From: Anastatus disparis
Lineage: Eukaryota > Arthropoda > Insecta > Hymenoptera > Eupelmidae
Reading direction: 5' to 3'
Length of the DNA stretch: 64,000 bases
NCBI GenBank assembly: GCA_017163975.1
Contig: JAFFSR010000239.1
Location: forward strand, 6,944,001-7,008,000
In this document: piece after piece, positions 1 to 12,944 of the stretch
How the letters are laid out: every line of letters begins with the position of its first letter
How positions within the stretch are numbered: position 1 is the stretch's first letter
Notes under the pieces: generated by a model
The model's database searches: none
Told to the model about the DNA's origin: nothing
The model's input: only the letters and a program-made list of their open reading frames with translations
Program-made: the position numbers and the translations under genes

Positions 1-74
1 ATCATATCATAACCGTAAGTTTTTAAATTAAAAAAAAAACCATTCAAGCTAATTTAAAATTATTTTTCTTTTTA

Positions 75-272
75 TTTTATTTAACGTTGCTGCATTTATG
101 CTATCATTAGCGATGCTAATTAGCGACGGAGGTTTCTCAACGTGTTTGTGAACAAAGCACATGTATCGTATACAGTGTTGCTCGTATCAATCGGTTGCCG
201 AGAGCGGGATTCGAACTCGAGACCTCGAGATTATGAATCCAACGCTCTACCGAATGAGCCACTGACGACCTC
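75..272 (-). mobile_element. tRNA-headed SINE, full-length copy 1
   Basis: On the minus strand this begins with a tRNA-like head: an A-box-like TGGCTCATTCGGTAGAGCG and a B box GAGTTCGAATCCC, both expected internal RNA polymerase III promoter parts. An unrelated body follows, then a conserved 3' tail containing GCTAATTAGCATCGC and TTAAATAAAA. Six other head-bearing copies and one tail-only copy occur in this window, which is why it is called a SINE and not a tRNA gene. The anticodon-position triplet here is CAT. The acceptor-stem ends do not pair well, so it is not a working tRNA. No clear target-site duplication was seen. Confidence 0.88.
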
Positions 273-280
273 TCTACAAT

Positions 281-3244
281 TTATCACAAAATGTAACGAA
301 AATCTATACGAATATCTTTCTTAAAAAAATGCATCAATCTACAAATCAAAGTACACGATTTTCGATGTGCATACCATCACGTCGTTTTCTCTCTTTCTTT
401 CTTCCTTATATATTTAAAAAAAAAATAACAGCAGAGTAAAAAAAAGTAAAGTAAACGACTAAACGAATCCGCCTCATATGCAAGAAAACTGGTTCTTCGC
501 ACGCGTGACCCGGCACGCGAGTACATACAGAAATGCATATTATACATATACAAGAAGTTTTAAAGGCTTTTAAAACTTCCCTGTTATATTTCATATATAT
601 ACATACGTATATACATGCATCCGTGAACTAGTATAGTTTACTGTATACTAAACTCGTTGTTGGTCATTGTACCGACGGTATGTACGATATTACGTTTACA
701 TATTATGTGAATTTATTCTTAGTTCAAGCGTTCAAACGTATGAAATCCTTTTCTCCTTTTTAAATCTATTGACGATTGTATTTTTATTTTATTTGTGAAA
801 ATTTAAATAATAAATATTTTTTTTAATTTAGAATTATTATAATTTATTAAATTTTTTTTATTCCTGTAAAAAAATGTAAAAACAATAATTTTAAGTTAAA
901 AAATCAGTTGAAGAATCAACGTAAATAAAAAATTACTACAATTTAACAATAAATATACAAGAAATCAATTACAATAATTAACAATTGATTAAACAACTAT
1001 ACCTACGTTCGCATTCAAATCATCAAATTCCAAATGGTGTATACGATTCCTTCTAGACGTATACTTTCAAATCGTGTGTCTTCGCGTAACCTTTTAAGAA
1101 TTTTAATTAACCTGCGCTCTATAACATATAATTTATATATAAATGTATACATGCATGTATGTGTATGTGTGCACAGGCACCCTCAATGAATCTTTTAACG
1201 TAATAATCACAAAGTTATATGCTCGTGTCACAACAAGCGTACAAAGAACCCGAAAAACTTACCAGAAAATGAAATAAGGAAAAAAGGAGGAATGAAAAAA
1301 AAGAAGAAGAAATAAAATAAGGAATGAAATATACATGTATATATATATATATATAAATGAAAAGACAATGGGAAATGTTCTAATTCCAAGCGCACGCGAT
1401 TATAATAAAAGTACAAAGCGCAAGACGGCGATCATTGAGCTTTCGTAACTCGAGCGCGTAATTGTGCTGTAGCGGTAAAAAAAAGGGTGTGCTCTCGTGT
1501 GTTGGTGCGTACGTACGCACATCAAAGAAAGAAATAAAAATAAGAAAAAAATGACGAAAATATTCGAATTCCAAACGCGTACATCGGTATACATTTTTAC
1601 AATCCTACGAACTTTTTCGCGGAATAACGCGCGATCATCGTGCACGTACGTACATATAATACATGTGTGTAGAATTTTTTTTTTTGGGACTACTTTTTAA
1701 TGACCCCTTTCGAATAAATATTTTAAGTTAATTGAGGTTTGATTTTTTAGTTATTTATTTTATTCCGATGAAGTGGTAGAGGTAATATATACGTTTTACC
1801 TCTTTTTTTCTTCTTCTTTTAAAAAAAGGTTAGCCGTATGACGTCATTCGGGAATGATGTACTTAATTTGGTGAAAGTGTATAATGATTATTTTATTTGC
1901 TACTTCAATGCTCGATAATTAAGTAAATTTTTTAAGCTAATTTCGTTAAAGTTAAATATAATCGAGAGAAAAAATTTTTTACTTATTTTATTTGTGTTCA
2001 TAAAACATCTGTATTTTGTTTGGATTATTTTGAATAACCAAATTAAGCTTCTTTTATTTTAAAAATACCGTCGAAAAAATTGAAAGCAACGTGTCATTAC
2101 ATCAAAAGTAAATAATATACTTTCTCGTGAAGTAATTTTAAAAAAAGCAAGTAAAAACTGAATTATAGTAAGAATTACAGTAAAATCTCGAAACAAGCCA
2201 CTCGCATCTTTCTACATTGTATGAAATCAGAGCGACAAAATGTCACTACTATCGTGTATATGCAAAGGAAGGAATCGTATTTTTCTCACCCAGTATATAA
2301 AACGTGATAAAAGCCCACGAGAAAACGTACACCAAAAAAAAAGGAAAAAGTAAGAAGCATTCTAATCAGTTGTTTTATCGTTTATATACGCGCTTGAGCT
2401 TACACGCCGACATTGCATATGTACGTTGAATCCTGTTATAATGGGATTGAGCGAGATAAGGAGCAAGCCTACACTTACTTTTAAAATCGTGTCTCTTTCT
2501 TCGTCATCTTCTTTTCTCTCTCTCTGTCTCTCTCTCTCTCTCTCCTTTTTTCTGTCAAAATTCTGTTCGTTTTACTGTCACTGAACTTTACGTATATACG
2601 AGAAAAGCTTTACTTTAGGATATTTTGGGATTCCATTAAGCGATGCTTGAGTATTATGGATTAACTTGAGGAATGTCGAAGATTTTTTTAAGTTATGGAA
2701 TTTTTAGCGATTCACTTTAACGATTATTTTCATAAGTCTTACTTTAAAAAAGTAAGGTTGAATTTTTAAGATTTTTTTATGTATGTGAGAGATTTTGATG
2801 GAAAGTCATGAATATCGTTTTTTTACAGTAAATTCCAATTGAATTGTTGCGTGATAAGAATGATAATTTATTGTTTAAATTTGCACTAAATATTATAAAA
2901 AATACCGTATCACTTGATTGCGTTATTATAGATAAACAATTTTAGAAATTCAGGCGTTAAAATACAAAAATAAACTTGCTTACGCACATGCCAAGATGAT
3001 AATATTTTCTCCCAGTAATCAGTAAAAATATCATAATCCTCCAATATATCTACACTATAATTTACCTAATAATAGAAAATTCCTAATAATCTTAAATCTA
3101 ATGCCACTTTTTCTCGTAAATTTTAATTGCACTTCATAAAGACCAATCTAAACCCTTTCCATCTTCCTAAAAATACTCCACTCTCACTTAAAAAAACAAA
3201 AATCATAATCTCCGTTAAATCCATCAGAAATCTTAATAAAAATG
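281..3244. other. non-coding AT-rich stretch
   Basis: No gene could be supported. The stretch holds A- and T-rich low-complexity DNA, a TA microsatellite near 1331-1354, a TC tract at 2515-2544 and a consensus CRE-type palindrome TGACGTCA at 1839-1846 that is not attached to any recognisable gene. The short open frames on both strands near 1.2-1.7 kb are rich in F, K, Y and T and look like chance. Confidence 0.7.
2515..2544. repeat. TC dinucleotide microsatellite
   Basis: An almost uninterrupted TC tract with a single TG interruption. It lies in non-coding DNA. Confidence 0.9.
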
Positions 3245-3257
3245 CAATAATCGACAT

Positions 3258-3425
3258 TTTTTTTATTTAACGTCGCTTTATTTATGCTAGCATTGCGATG
3301 CTAATTAGTGACGGAAATTTTCAACCTGTAATGCTTGTATCAGTCGATTGCCGCGAGCGAGATTCGAACTCGAGTCCTCGAAATTATGAATTTATCGCTC
3401 TATCGAGTGAGCCACTGAAGACCTC
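3258..3425 (-). mobile_element. tRNA-headed SINE, copy 2, with 13-bp target duplication
   Basis: Same family as the copy at 75-272: a minus-strand tRNA-like head with B box GAGTTCGAATC, and the shared 3' tail. It is flanked by a perfect 13-bp direct repeat, CAATAATCGACAT, at 3245-3257 and 3426-3438, the signature of LINE-type target-primed insertion. This fixes the element ends as GAGGTCTTCAG at the 5' side and an A-rich TTAAATAAAA tail. The central block found in other copies (the segment reading GTGTTTGTGAACAAAGCAC on plus) is missing, so this is an internally deleted copy. The anticodon-position triplet is CAT. Confidence 0.93.
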
Positions 3426-3438
3426 CAATAATCGACAT

Positions 3439-6400
3439 ATCAACTACCCTTCATAATCCTCGTCTATTTTCATTCCAAAATTTTCATAAAAGCATCCGAA
3501 AATTAACAAAAAGGGTAAGAAAAAAGGAAGAGACGGAAATTCATCATTTTTTGTTTTATTTACCACTGGCGTGTACTCGTTCCAAGAGAGAATCTCATGA
3601 TGGTATGCGACTGTCTTAATTGAGACGCGTATTAATATGTTTTGCGTTTGGCTTTATTTTATAAATATATACATACATGTACTGTGTACCAACGATGAGT
3701 TTCTAAAAGTTTCCCTTTTATAAATAGTTTCATGCATTCCTGGGTTTTAAAGGTTCACGCTTTGGACGCGTTTATGTACTAAAAGGCACGTGTCTAAGTC
3801 ATGAAAATATCAACGTACAAGGAATGATATTATTAAGCGATAAATCTGTTAGACCAAATAAAAGAATTTTGCTTTTGAAAATTTTTGTTATTTTTTTAGC
3901 TTTTTTGCTTTGTTTTGTTTTGAACGTGAGAAAATGATAAATATTCATTTAAATATATTTAAATGTTTTCGTTGAAATATTGTTTGTAAAATAACGTATT
4001 TACGTTGTTTTCAAATGAACAAGCCTTTCGAATCCTCAAATAGAACAAATCAAAAATTAAAAATGCTTTTAAAAAAAAAATTTATTATATATTCTGATGA
4101 AATTACAACTCAAAGAAATAATTTTATTTACTTTTTAATTAACGAATACCAACGATTTATTGACCATTTTATAGCAAACGCTATATTTGTCTAAAATCTT
4201 GTAAATAGACTGCCCGGTATTTAACATCTCCAAGTCATTGGCTTTTATAAGCTGTTATATTTTTAGCATCCAACTTTAAATATTACGTGCATTACCGGTC
4301 AAACTTAACTCGAACGTTATGCTTTTTTTGTCACTCTATTATTTTGTTTATTTATAATTATGGCATAACGTTTTTAACCAAGCGCCAAAAGAGCTAAATT
4401 CTATTTAAAATCAGTGACGTGATTGAAAGAAAAAAATTAAAAGGAATAAGACAGACATTGACGTATCTTCCTTGAATTTATTTACTTAGAGAAATTTTAA
4501 TCGACTAATGAAGAAATATCGTGGATTATAAGTAAATAAGTAACACATAAACATTCACTTTTATTGACATTCCTTCGAGCCTTTCGATTTCTCGGTTAAA
4601 GAAGAAAACCAACGATGAATTCTTATGCGTGCGCTTTAGCTTCACCGCAAAAACAAGAGATGACTTCAAAACCAAACCGCAAAGATTACTTTTATGAATC
4701 TCTCTTGTGTACATATAGTCGATAGACATTTTATTAGATATAAAATTGAGGCTTCGTATATACAGTAAATTCATTAACGTCATGATCAATTTATCATCCA
4801 ACTGAATAACCAATGCACTCGCTATTTTAATCATCGGATACATTGTGTAATGGTTTTATTAATTTGATCATGCATTGTGAAATTGTTCAATAACTTTGGT
4901 TTAGTTTTATAGTTCAAGTATGTGCTAAGGATGAAAATAAAAATGATTTATCGATTGTATAACATATTGATTGCATCTCTTAGAAGATTATACGTAAGTG
5001 TAATTGTTTTGATTTTCAGTATCAATTATAATCTTTTGGCAATTCAACTTGCATTAAAGTATCAAAATATCAAATACTAATTCGGAACAAAACTGCCATC
5101 AGAACCTATTCGTAAAACAAATGATTTTTGTTAAAACAATGCCGAACAATTAGTTTAATAAAATATAACCATAAATCATCCCAAACCCTAAAGTACATTA
5201 AAATTAAGTATACTCGTATTCGGAAAAACGAGAAAACAATTAGCAAAATGGATATTATTATCATTAATTATCGTCAAGCTTATGCGTATATTTAATCCTC
5301 GGCATAATTCGGTGTGTCGTGATAACTTAAAGTACAAAAGCAAGCTGCTAGACTCATGAATTACTCGATGTAAGCACGCGTACGTATGTGCATATATACG
5401 CGAAGTCTAAAATCCTGAACGTGTAATTGGCTCGTATGCTAAAGAAAGTATTCCTTAATTCGAAATATTTCCGTCTTCTGCTGTAATGTAGTTAGCTTTA
5501 AAAGGAGGTGCTGTAATATTTAGGTATTTTAGTATGTGCAACGCTGATTTTATGGGCTGAAATTTTTATGGTTACGAAGGCGTTATTAATTTTTGGTTTT
5601 CTGTTACAAATTGCAGTTTTAATTAGTTTATTGATATTTTGGTATGTAAAATGGACGATTGTGTAAGCGACTGATTAAGAAATTGTAAATTTGAATTTTT
5701 TCAGTATCAATCTTTACGGTCTTATGTTTGGATATTACAAAAAAAAATGAATTAATAATTTGTATAACAAGCACATTTTAGCCATTATTTGTTTTGCTTC
5801 TGATTTTGAAAAATATGTTTCTCATTTTTGTAAAATTCTTTAATTTTACATAAATTTATGTACTCATTCATTTTATATAACGTAAATTATTTCACGAAAA
5901 GATTTTCTAAATTTCCTCACTAATTATTACAAATTACTTTTTTAAACAAACAACGTTACCAATTCACTTTTACATGAATTAAAATCAAAAACCACGCAAC
6001 GATGAAACAAGCTTAAAATAAAATTTTCAATTTCAAAAAATTACAAAACACACGAAATAATTAATACAACATAATTAGTTTATTCGCACCAATTTCCAGC
6101 GTGTACTTTTAATAATTGCATGTTTCAGTTTGTACAATACAAGCGAAAATAAAAAAAAGAACTTCTATTTCGGTCTTGAAAATTTCTTTTGCGCCATCAT
6201 ATAAAATCACGATCAAGCCGTGCGTAACGAGACGGCGCCGATGGTTTTTGCTTGTTGAAGGGTGGGCTGGCTCTTGGTGTGTATGTGTGTGTGTGTATAT
6301 CCAGCTTGTGAAAACATTTCTGTAATGGAAAAAAAGCTTTACAACATGGGAAAATATTTCGCTCTGACAAGCACAAAATCAACGATTCATACATTCCAAA

Positions 6401-7675
6401 AAAAATAAGAAAACTTTTGTCGCTTTATCCGATAGGTTGAGAAGAAAGAAAAGTTTGCTTTTTGTTGTTTTATTTTTTTCGCAAAATAATATTTTTTCTC
6501 GAGATAATGGAAATGGAAATTTGTGAATAAAATGGATTTTTTGATATGTTTATTCACGTGCAGTTGCTGAATGAATTTGATTTTGCAATTTTTTACTTTG
6601 TTTTCATATATTTGGAAATTTTTCGTACTTTCGCTGTACTGAAATATCATACCATAAAACAAATATTGCAATACAGTAGATATTCTAAAAATTGTTGATT
6701 CGTTAATTACGAAAATTTGAATCTTTCTTTGGAAGAAACTTTTCATTTAACTTTATTAAAAATTTTAGTCAAATACAATATATTTATTTATTTAAAAAAT
6801 AATGTTCACGTTATTTTATAAATTTCATTCTTATCAAATCTCACCATCATGCGTAATTTTCCATTCAACCTAAGGTAACATAATTTCCATAACTTTTATT
6901 CAATAAAATATGATTTTTTTTCTCTCCCTTTCCAATAAACTTGACGATTGTAAAACTCCTTTTTTCACAATCGTAAACATGTCCCCCTAAACTTTTCTCC
7001 GAGATAATGATAATTCGACAAGATTGTACGAAACGTTAAAGTCGCGCTTATTATTACTGTCCGTGTATATATAAACGGGATGGAATGTTAAAAAAAGCCG
7101 CCGCCGCGTAAGATTATATAAAACTAACGTTCAATTCTTTATAGAGAATTGGAATAATAACTGGTATAATTTTATGCTCAAATACGCTTATAAGTATCTT
7201 TTTCCTCTTTATGTTGTTTCACTTATTTCTCTCTTTTTTTTCTTCTTTGAAATTGTCTTTTTTACGATATTCGAAAGAGAAAACGGGCGGAGACTGGTTT
7301 TTCGCCAATTAGAGATGGAATTTTTATTTTTATTTTTTTTTATTTAATGCTATTAATACGTGCTAAGAATTTCATTTTTGTCGCTTGTATTAGCGATGCT
7401 TAGTACTTTGAATTTTATTGTGTAAGCTTTAAACTTTCTCGTTAAATAGAAAATTTAAAAAAATTTTAACGAAAAGAATGTACTTTCTTGTACTATTAAA
7501 AACAATAATATATCCAAATTTTTATTGTTTTGAATAAAAGTAAGAGTGTACTGTATAATTCGTTATTTTATTTTTAGTAATTCTTCGTTATTCTACTATA
7601 TTATTTTTTCGAAAATAAAAAAAGTTCTATCTTTATTAAAAATTTGACTAAACATTTTTTATTAAAAAATAAAAT
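3439..7675. other. non-coding AT-rich stretch
   Basis: No gene, RNA gene or recognisable mobile element was found. The longest open frame (minus strand, 4526-4843, 105 codons) has no recognisable motif and is not called. A GT microsatellite lies at 6277-6300, next to a short GC-richer patch at 6220-6265. Confidence 0.65.
6277..6300. repeat. GT dinucleotide microsatellite
   Basis: A short interrupted GT tract, adjacent to a GC-richer patch around 6220-6265. Confidence 0.85.
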
Positions 7676-7942
7676 TATAGCAAATTATGACCGACGCATG
7701 CAGTGGTTCGGCGCGCGCCAGCGATCTGCAGAACAGCACCACTTAGACTGATGGGTGACCGCTCCAAGAACCCAGCGGCCGACCGACGCGGGCCAATACA
7801 ATGCGACGGAATTTGCAAGGACACCTAATACCGAATTTGATAACCACCCATTCCGAGAAGTTTAAGCATTTATCCCACTGGGTCAAACGGATTACCCGGG
7901 CAAATGCGAATGAATTTAAAATTTTAGCTATAGCAAATTATG
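7676..7942 (+). mobile_element. 5S-rRNA-like retroposed insertion with 14-bp target duplication
   Basis: A GC-rich insert (7690-7928, 239 bp) stands out from its AT-rich surroundings. It is bounded by a perfect 14-bp direct repeat, TATAGCAAATTATG, at 7676-7689 and 7929-7942. Its 5' half contains GATGGGTGACCGC (7750-7762), which matches the box-C core of the 5S rRNA internal promoter as I know it, followed by a 5S-like CCAAGAACCC segment. The 3' end is A/T-rich. The simplest reading is a SINE3-type (5S-derived) retroposon or a retroposed chimaera. It is far from a complete 5S gene: the usual 5' arm and the closing stem are not recognisable. The open frame starting at 7801 runs out of the insert and is not thought to be coding. 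Confidence 0.68.
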
Positions 7943-10102
7943 TAATGTATTATCAAATCGCAACAATACTTTCATATATCTCAAAGATGTATTATCGACG
8001 TTGTGTGTGTGGGCAACTTTAAAAAAAGGAATAAATATTAGGCAGGTTTATAACGTTAGCTGCTTCATTTGTGATGCGAAATATCTGATGACGCCCACAC
8101 TGAATATATATTTCTCTTTCTTTCCTTCTTTTTTTTTCCTTTATTTTTTTTTGTTGTTTTTTGAGTTCTTGTTGTATATCCTATTGAAATTTTATAGAGG
8201 TTAGTCTATGTAAATTTTAGCTTTATCCTTGAGGAGGACTAGCATTGTGAAGTTTAATGGTTGATCAGTATTTTTTTTTTAAAGGATGTTTAAAAATAAT
8301 ATTAATCTGATCAATTTTGAAACCAATATTTTTTTCCGTATATATTTAACTTAAATAGGGATTTACAATTTATTATGATTGGTAGATTGAAAGATAGTCA
8401 CATTTTATAAGCAAATCAGATTTTTTTTTTTAATCAATCAATAAATATTTGATATTTTATGAATAACACATTTTTGATATTTTTCTACGAAACTCTTATA
8501 AATAAAATTTTTGATTTTTAACCCAATCCAAATTTGATTTTAATTATTCTTTCTTTGAATGTCACCAAAAAAACCCAAGTTAAATTTTTCGCGTGGGATG
8601 ATTCCTTCCATTAAACGGCTTGTATGCATAGATTATTAGAACGAGTAAAAAAAGAATTAGCTTATTTCGTACAGACTGTTACGAAATTTCATTGAAAAAT
8701 ATGTTAATTGGATTATGCATGTATTTGCGATCGGCGCCGCATTACTTTCTGCCTTTAGAAAAAAGATATTAAGTATTAACGATCTTATCCGTATTGCCGA
8801 TCAGTTTAAAGTCGACTTTTAATAATAATCGCTTCCAAATCGTGAAAGGATATTTTGGTTTAATGTTATTGAAAAAACATATGTTGTAAATGGCGAATTG
8901 TTATTATATGCATGATTATTGATTAAATAATTTTTGAGAAAGGAATATTGAACTGGTTTTTACAGTTTATTGTTGCATAATATACGAGGAAATAATGTTA
9001 TAATAATGATGCTATATTTATTAAAATAAACATTAGTTGTTTTACAAAATAAGATAAAACAAATTTAGAGAAATTCTACAAAAAGTCATTATCAAAATTC
9101 TTAAAAAAACCGAAAGAAAGTCAACCTTAAACCACAATTAAAAATTTACGTTCCCCGTTATCTTGAGCATCGATTACAAGAGAAAAAAAACAGATCATAC
9201 CCGCGCCCATGTGAAACTGAAACAAAAAAAAGTAACTACAAAAATCTAAAACGAAAATCTCTCCTACAAAGTGTCACACACTAGTTTTCTAACGTTATAT
9301 ACATGTGACTTAAATTCCCAAATATCTGTCTCCGTGTATCTCCGTTTAACCCAGATGGACGATATCTTTTTTTAAATGGCCCCATATATAAGAAAGATTC
9401 TATTTTCAACGTATATACAAGAGGAAACTTTGAATAATTTTAGTTTGGAGCTATTATTATGTATGAAACCAACTTATATGTACAATCCTTATAGTATGAC
9501 AAAAGAATAAATCATCATCATCGTATACGTGTGTTGTTATTCTTAAAATCTTACCGTTACACATTTTTAGCTTTTACAAAACCATACCACGTATGTAGAT
9601 ATAAAGGTACATATACATTTTTAATAGTTATAATATTACGCGTGTTTTCTTTGATGTATACAAGGCTTGCTTTTCGACTTTTATCCAAACTTGCGATCGC
9701 TTTAGAAGAGAAAGAGAAAAAAAAGCGAGTAATGGCTTGTATAAAGTCAGCTCTCTTTTAAATATGAGTGCGTAAATGTATACGAGATGGAATGTGCTTT
9801 AGCAAGCAGACCATTATCGCGGACGACATTTGTAATTGGTTTTGCTGTGACTTTTTTTGTTTGTAACATCAAGTTTAAAGTTTTCTTTTTTATTTTTTAT
9901 CTTTTTTTTTGATTTTTTAAATATAGATTTTGTTTATTTTAACTAATATATTAATTTTGAATTATTTATTATTCGTAATAAATTATTTATGATGGCAAGA
10001 TTGTTGCTGTTATAACTTCAATTTTGAGGTTGTTCGGGTATTAAAATATCAAAAATCAATAATTAAATAATTAAATATTAATTATTATATTATTATATTA
10101 AT
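7943..10102. other. non-coding AT-rich stretch
   Basis: Nothing coding is supported. There are several T-rich runs. The sequence passes from A+C-rich (about 9.06-9.34 kb) to G+T-rich (about 9.53-9.90 kb). Confidence 0.65.
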
Positions 10103-10288
10103 TATTTTATTTAACGTCGCTGTACTTATGCTATCATTACGATATTAATTATTGATGGAGGTTTCCAGTGTATTTGTGGACAAAACACATGTATACTGTA
10201 TACAGTGGTGCTTGTATCAATCGATCACCAAGAGCGGGATTCGAACTCGAGTCCTCGAGATTATGACCGAATGAGCCACTGAGCCTTC
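10103..10288 (-). mobile_element. tRNA-headed SINE, copy 3, anticodon arm deleted
   Basis: Minus-strand copy of the window's SINE family, with the B box (GAGTTCGAATCCC), the body segment including the CACATGTATACTG block, and the TTAAATAAAA tail. The head lacks the anticodon-arm stretch seen in the other copies: on plus, GATTATGA joins directly to CCGAATGAGCC. No clean target duplication was found because the flanks are AT repeats. Confidence 0.85.
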
Positions 10289-12472
10289 ATCATTTTATGT
10301 ATAGTTAATATTAATATAATAAAATTATAGATTCCTTTTTTAAAATATCTAATTATTTAAAAAAAATTTTATCATGTGAATATATTATTAGTACAACTGC
10401 AAAAATTAAAAAAAAAGTAAATAAAAAATCTTACTGTATTGTTTCACGAATAATCTAATGATACAATATTAAGAAAATATCTAATATATTTATATTCATA
10501 AAATCACTATTAAACGTGCGAACATAAAGAAGAAGAAAAAAAATTTTTTGTGAAGAAACAACAAACAATGTAGAATTCATATAATTGGATAATAATGAGA
10601 TTTCCTAATGCAAAACTTTTATTTTTATAGATAAGTTAAATCGATGTTTATATTAAGCAAGCAAATATTACGAAATTTTTTGGTGCGCGATACATTGTAA
10701 AAACTTTGATTTCAATATTTATAAACTTAAGCCGGAAATTCCAACCTACCTGCGTACATGAGTTTGTAAAAAATATAAACTCCTTATCGTTTGATCTGTC
10801 AATCATGATAGAATAATCAAAGTGCAGAATCGAAAAACTTAAATTGTTGCTGTTACAAAAAATTATTTTCTCATGATAAATTTAAAAAAAATCGTGTAAC
10901 ACATACTGTTTTTTTAATTAAAAACAATATATATGTGTATGTATATATGTATATATATTACCCATAGCGTAATATTTCTAACCACAAATTAATAAATCTT
11001 AAGATACAATGCATCTAATAAGGCAATAAAAAAAGTTTCTATTACAACGATATCTCTTTAACGATAAGCATCGATTGGAAAACGGATGCTTTCTCTTTTT
11101 CCCTTCTTTTTCCATTAAATATGTTTATGTATATATATATATATATTTCAATGTTCTATCTTAATCTTTATTTGTAAGATTTCCATTCTTTCACAATTGG
11201 CGCCATCGCTACTGATTCTGGTGTATCAACTGAAAATACAACATGTATATTTAATTTTATTGAATAGATATAGGCAATCATATAAAATCAGAAGCAAATG
11301 GATAGCACACAAGATTTTTTATTATCTATATTTTATTACTTTGATAGTATAACAAAGTGATTTGTACAGTATAGGGTTACCGATGAAGAAGCTCTCTACA
11401 GCAGGTTACTGTTTGCGTATTGGTATTATGCAAAATTGAAGTAACAATCGGTGTTTTAGATTGTGCATATCATTTTTCAAAATTGAGTAGGCGATAGAAA
11501 AACATGTAAAGCCTCTATTTTATACATATTCTCATAGAAAATTAACAGATTCTTAAATAATACTTGATATATGTACAAAATAGTAAAATCTAAAGTTTAA
11601 AATGAGCCAAAATATATCCGGGAAACTGATCTATATTTGTATCAAAATATTTGTGAGTTATCAAATTTAAAAATTTTTAAATAGGAAGTCAAAATAAATT
11701 TAAATACCCAATGTATATTTTCTTTATCAACTTTTTAAACCAAACTTTTAGACATTTTAAAATTGTCAAAATATTCCAAAAATTGAAAAACAAGAAATAA
11801 TTAAATTCAAACGTCCTCATGACCTTGAAAATCACAGAAGCTTAAATAATTCCAAAAAAAAAAAAAGAAATTTATTACCGTAAATACTCCGCCCATCCCA
11901 AATCGAGAATTCCCTCCTTGTTCTGTCTCGTACGTATATACTTGACATTCATTTCACGAAATCGCACGACTCGCATCGTAAAACGACTCGCGCTTTATAT
12001 ACAAAGAGTTAAAAAAAATATAAAAAAATAGAATAAGAGATAAAAGTAAGTCGCTTCATAAGCATTTTTGAAACGATCCACATATTCAAGAAGGTATGAC
12101 TTGTTAGACTTACTCTGTTTCCGGCCTGAATTTCTTTTTCTTTCTCTTACAGTCTTCATATCTACTTTTATATATTTTCGTCCTTGCGTCCGTATGTAGA
12201 ATCCGGTTCAGTCTGAATTTTGGGCATTTGATTGGCGTGTGATGGATGGAAGACAATATGTAGAAAAATGGTGTACAAGATTTTTTATACGAAACAAGAT
12301 CGTTAAGACGAAAGCATTGTTTTTTTTATTCGTTTCTTTTAAGAAAAAGAAAAAAAAATAGTTAGTGGGACTTTCAAGAAGATTAAAGATGAACATATTT
12401 ATATATTCATCTTAATCTTCTTAGAAATATAAATAATAATATTTTTAAATTCTTTTGTATTTAGCTTCTCAC
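10289..12472. other. non-coding AT-rich stretch
   Basis: No gene is supported. TA/TG microsatellites lie at 10922-10960 and 11126-11148. The rest is A-rich low-complexity sequence. Confidence 0.65.
10922..10960. repeat. TA/TG microsatellite
   Basis: Interrupted TATATGTG-type repeat in non-coding DNA. Confidence 0.8.
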
Positions 12473-12670
12473 GAGGTCTCAGTGGCTCACTCGGTGGGGC
12501 GTTGGATTCGTATTCTCGAGGACTCGAGTTCGAATCCTGCTCTCGGCGGCCGATTGATACAAGCATCTCTGTAAACGATACGTGTGCTTTGTTCACAAAC
12601 ACATTGACGATCTTCGTCGCTAATTAGCATCGCAATGATATCATAAATACAGCGACGTTAAATAAAAAAA
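12473..12670 (+). mobile_element. tRNA-headed SINE, full-length copy 4
   Basis: Plus-strand copy reading GAGGTCTCAGTGGCTCACTC, then an anticodon-position CGT, a B box GAGTTCGAATCC, the body with GTGCTTTGTTCACAAACAC, and the tail ATTAGCATCGCAATGATATC to TTAAATAAAA. All the blocks present in the complete family member are retained. Confidence 0.9.
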
Positions 12671-12785
12671 TTGATTCAATGAAAAAATTTTTTTACAAAA
12701 TATCGCTGTAGATATTTTTTATTGAATTTATGAAAAAAAAAATTTTTTTTCTGCAATTACTTTTTTTAATAAATTTAAGTATATT

Positions 12786-12923
12786 AGGTAAGTGTACCAG
12801 TTTTTGGACACCTTAAGAATAGTACCACCCAATAACAGGACACGGGTAAAATCGCGATTTGACCCGTGTCCAGTTATTGGGTGGTACCATTCTCAAGGTG
12901 TCCAAAAACTGGTACACTTACCT
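12786..12923. mobile_element. 138-bp near-perfect palindrome (MITE-like)
   Basis: Two 62-bp arms (12786-12847 and 12862-12923) are reverse complements with three mismatches by eye. They surround a 14-bp centre that itself contains the palindrome AAATCGCGATTT. If the element is read as starting at GGTAAGTGTACC, it is flanked by TTA on both sides, a possible 3-bp target duplication. It has no coding capacity. It lies between a full SINE and a SINE tail fragment. A shorter match to its end (ACTGGYACACTTACC) occurs at 37267-37281. Confidence 0.75.
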
Positions 12924-12944
12924 TAGATTAGTATTTTTATGTTA

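Noticed and set aside
173..275. tRNA gene on the minus strand
   Set aside because: A and B boxes are present, but the acceptor stem does not close and seven other pieces of the same composite unit, with a common unrelated tail, occur in the window. It is the head of a SINE.
1839..1846. CRE site TGACGTCA
   Set aside because: An eight-base palindrome with no nearby gene in the window; expected occasionally by chance.
4526..4843. 105-codon minus-strand gene
   Set aside because: Methionine- and leucine-rich sequence without recognisable motif, neighbouring exon or splice structure; length is within chance for AT-rich DNA with local GC variation.
7690..7928. 5S rRNA gene
   Set aside because: Only a box-C-like core and adjoining bases resemble 5S; most of the gene is missing and the insert has target duplications.
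7801..8022. 73-codon protein-coding gene
   Set aside because: It starts within the 5S-like insert and runs across its target duplication into flanking DNA, so the frame is accidental.
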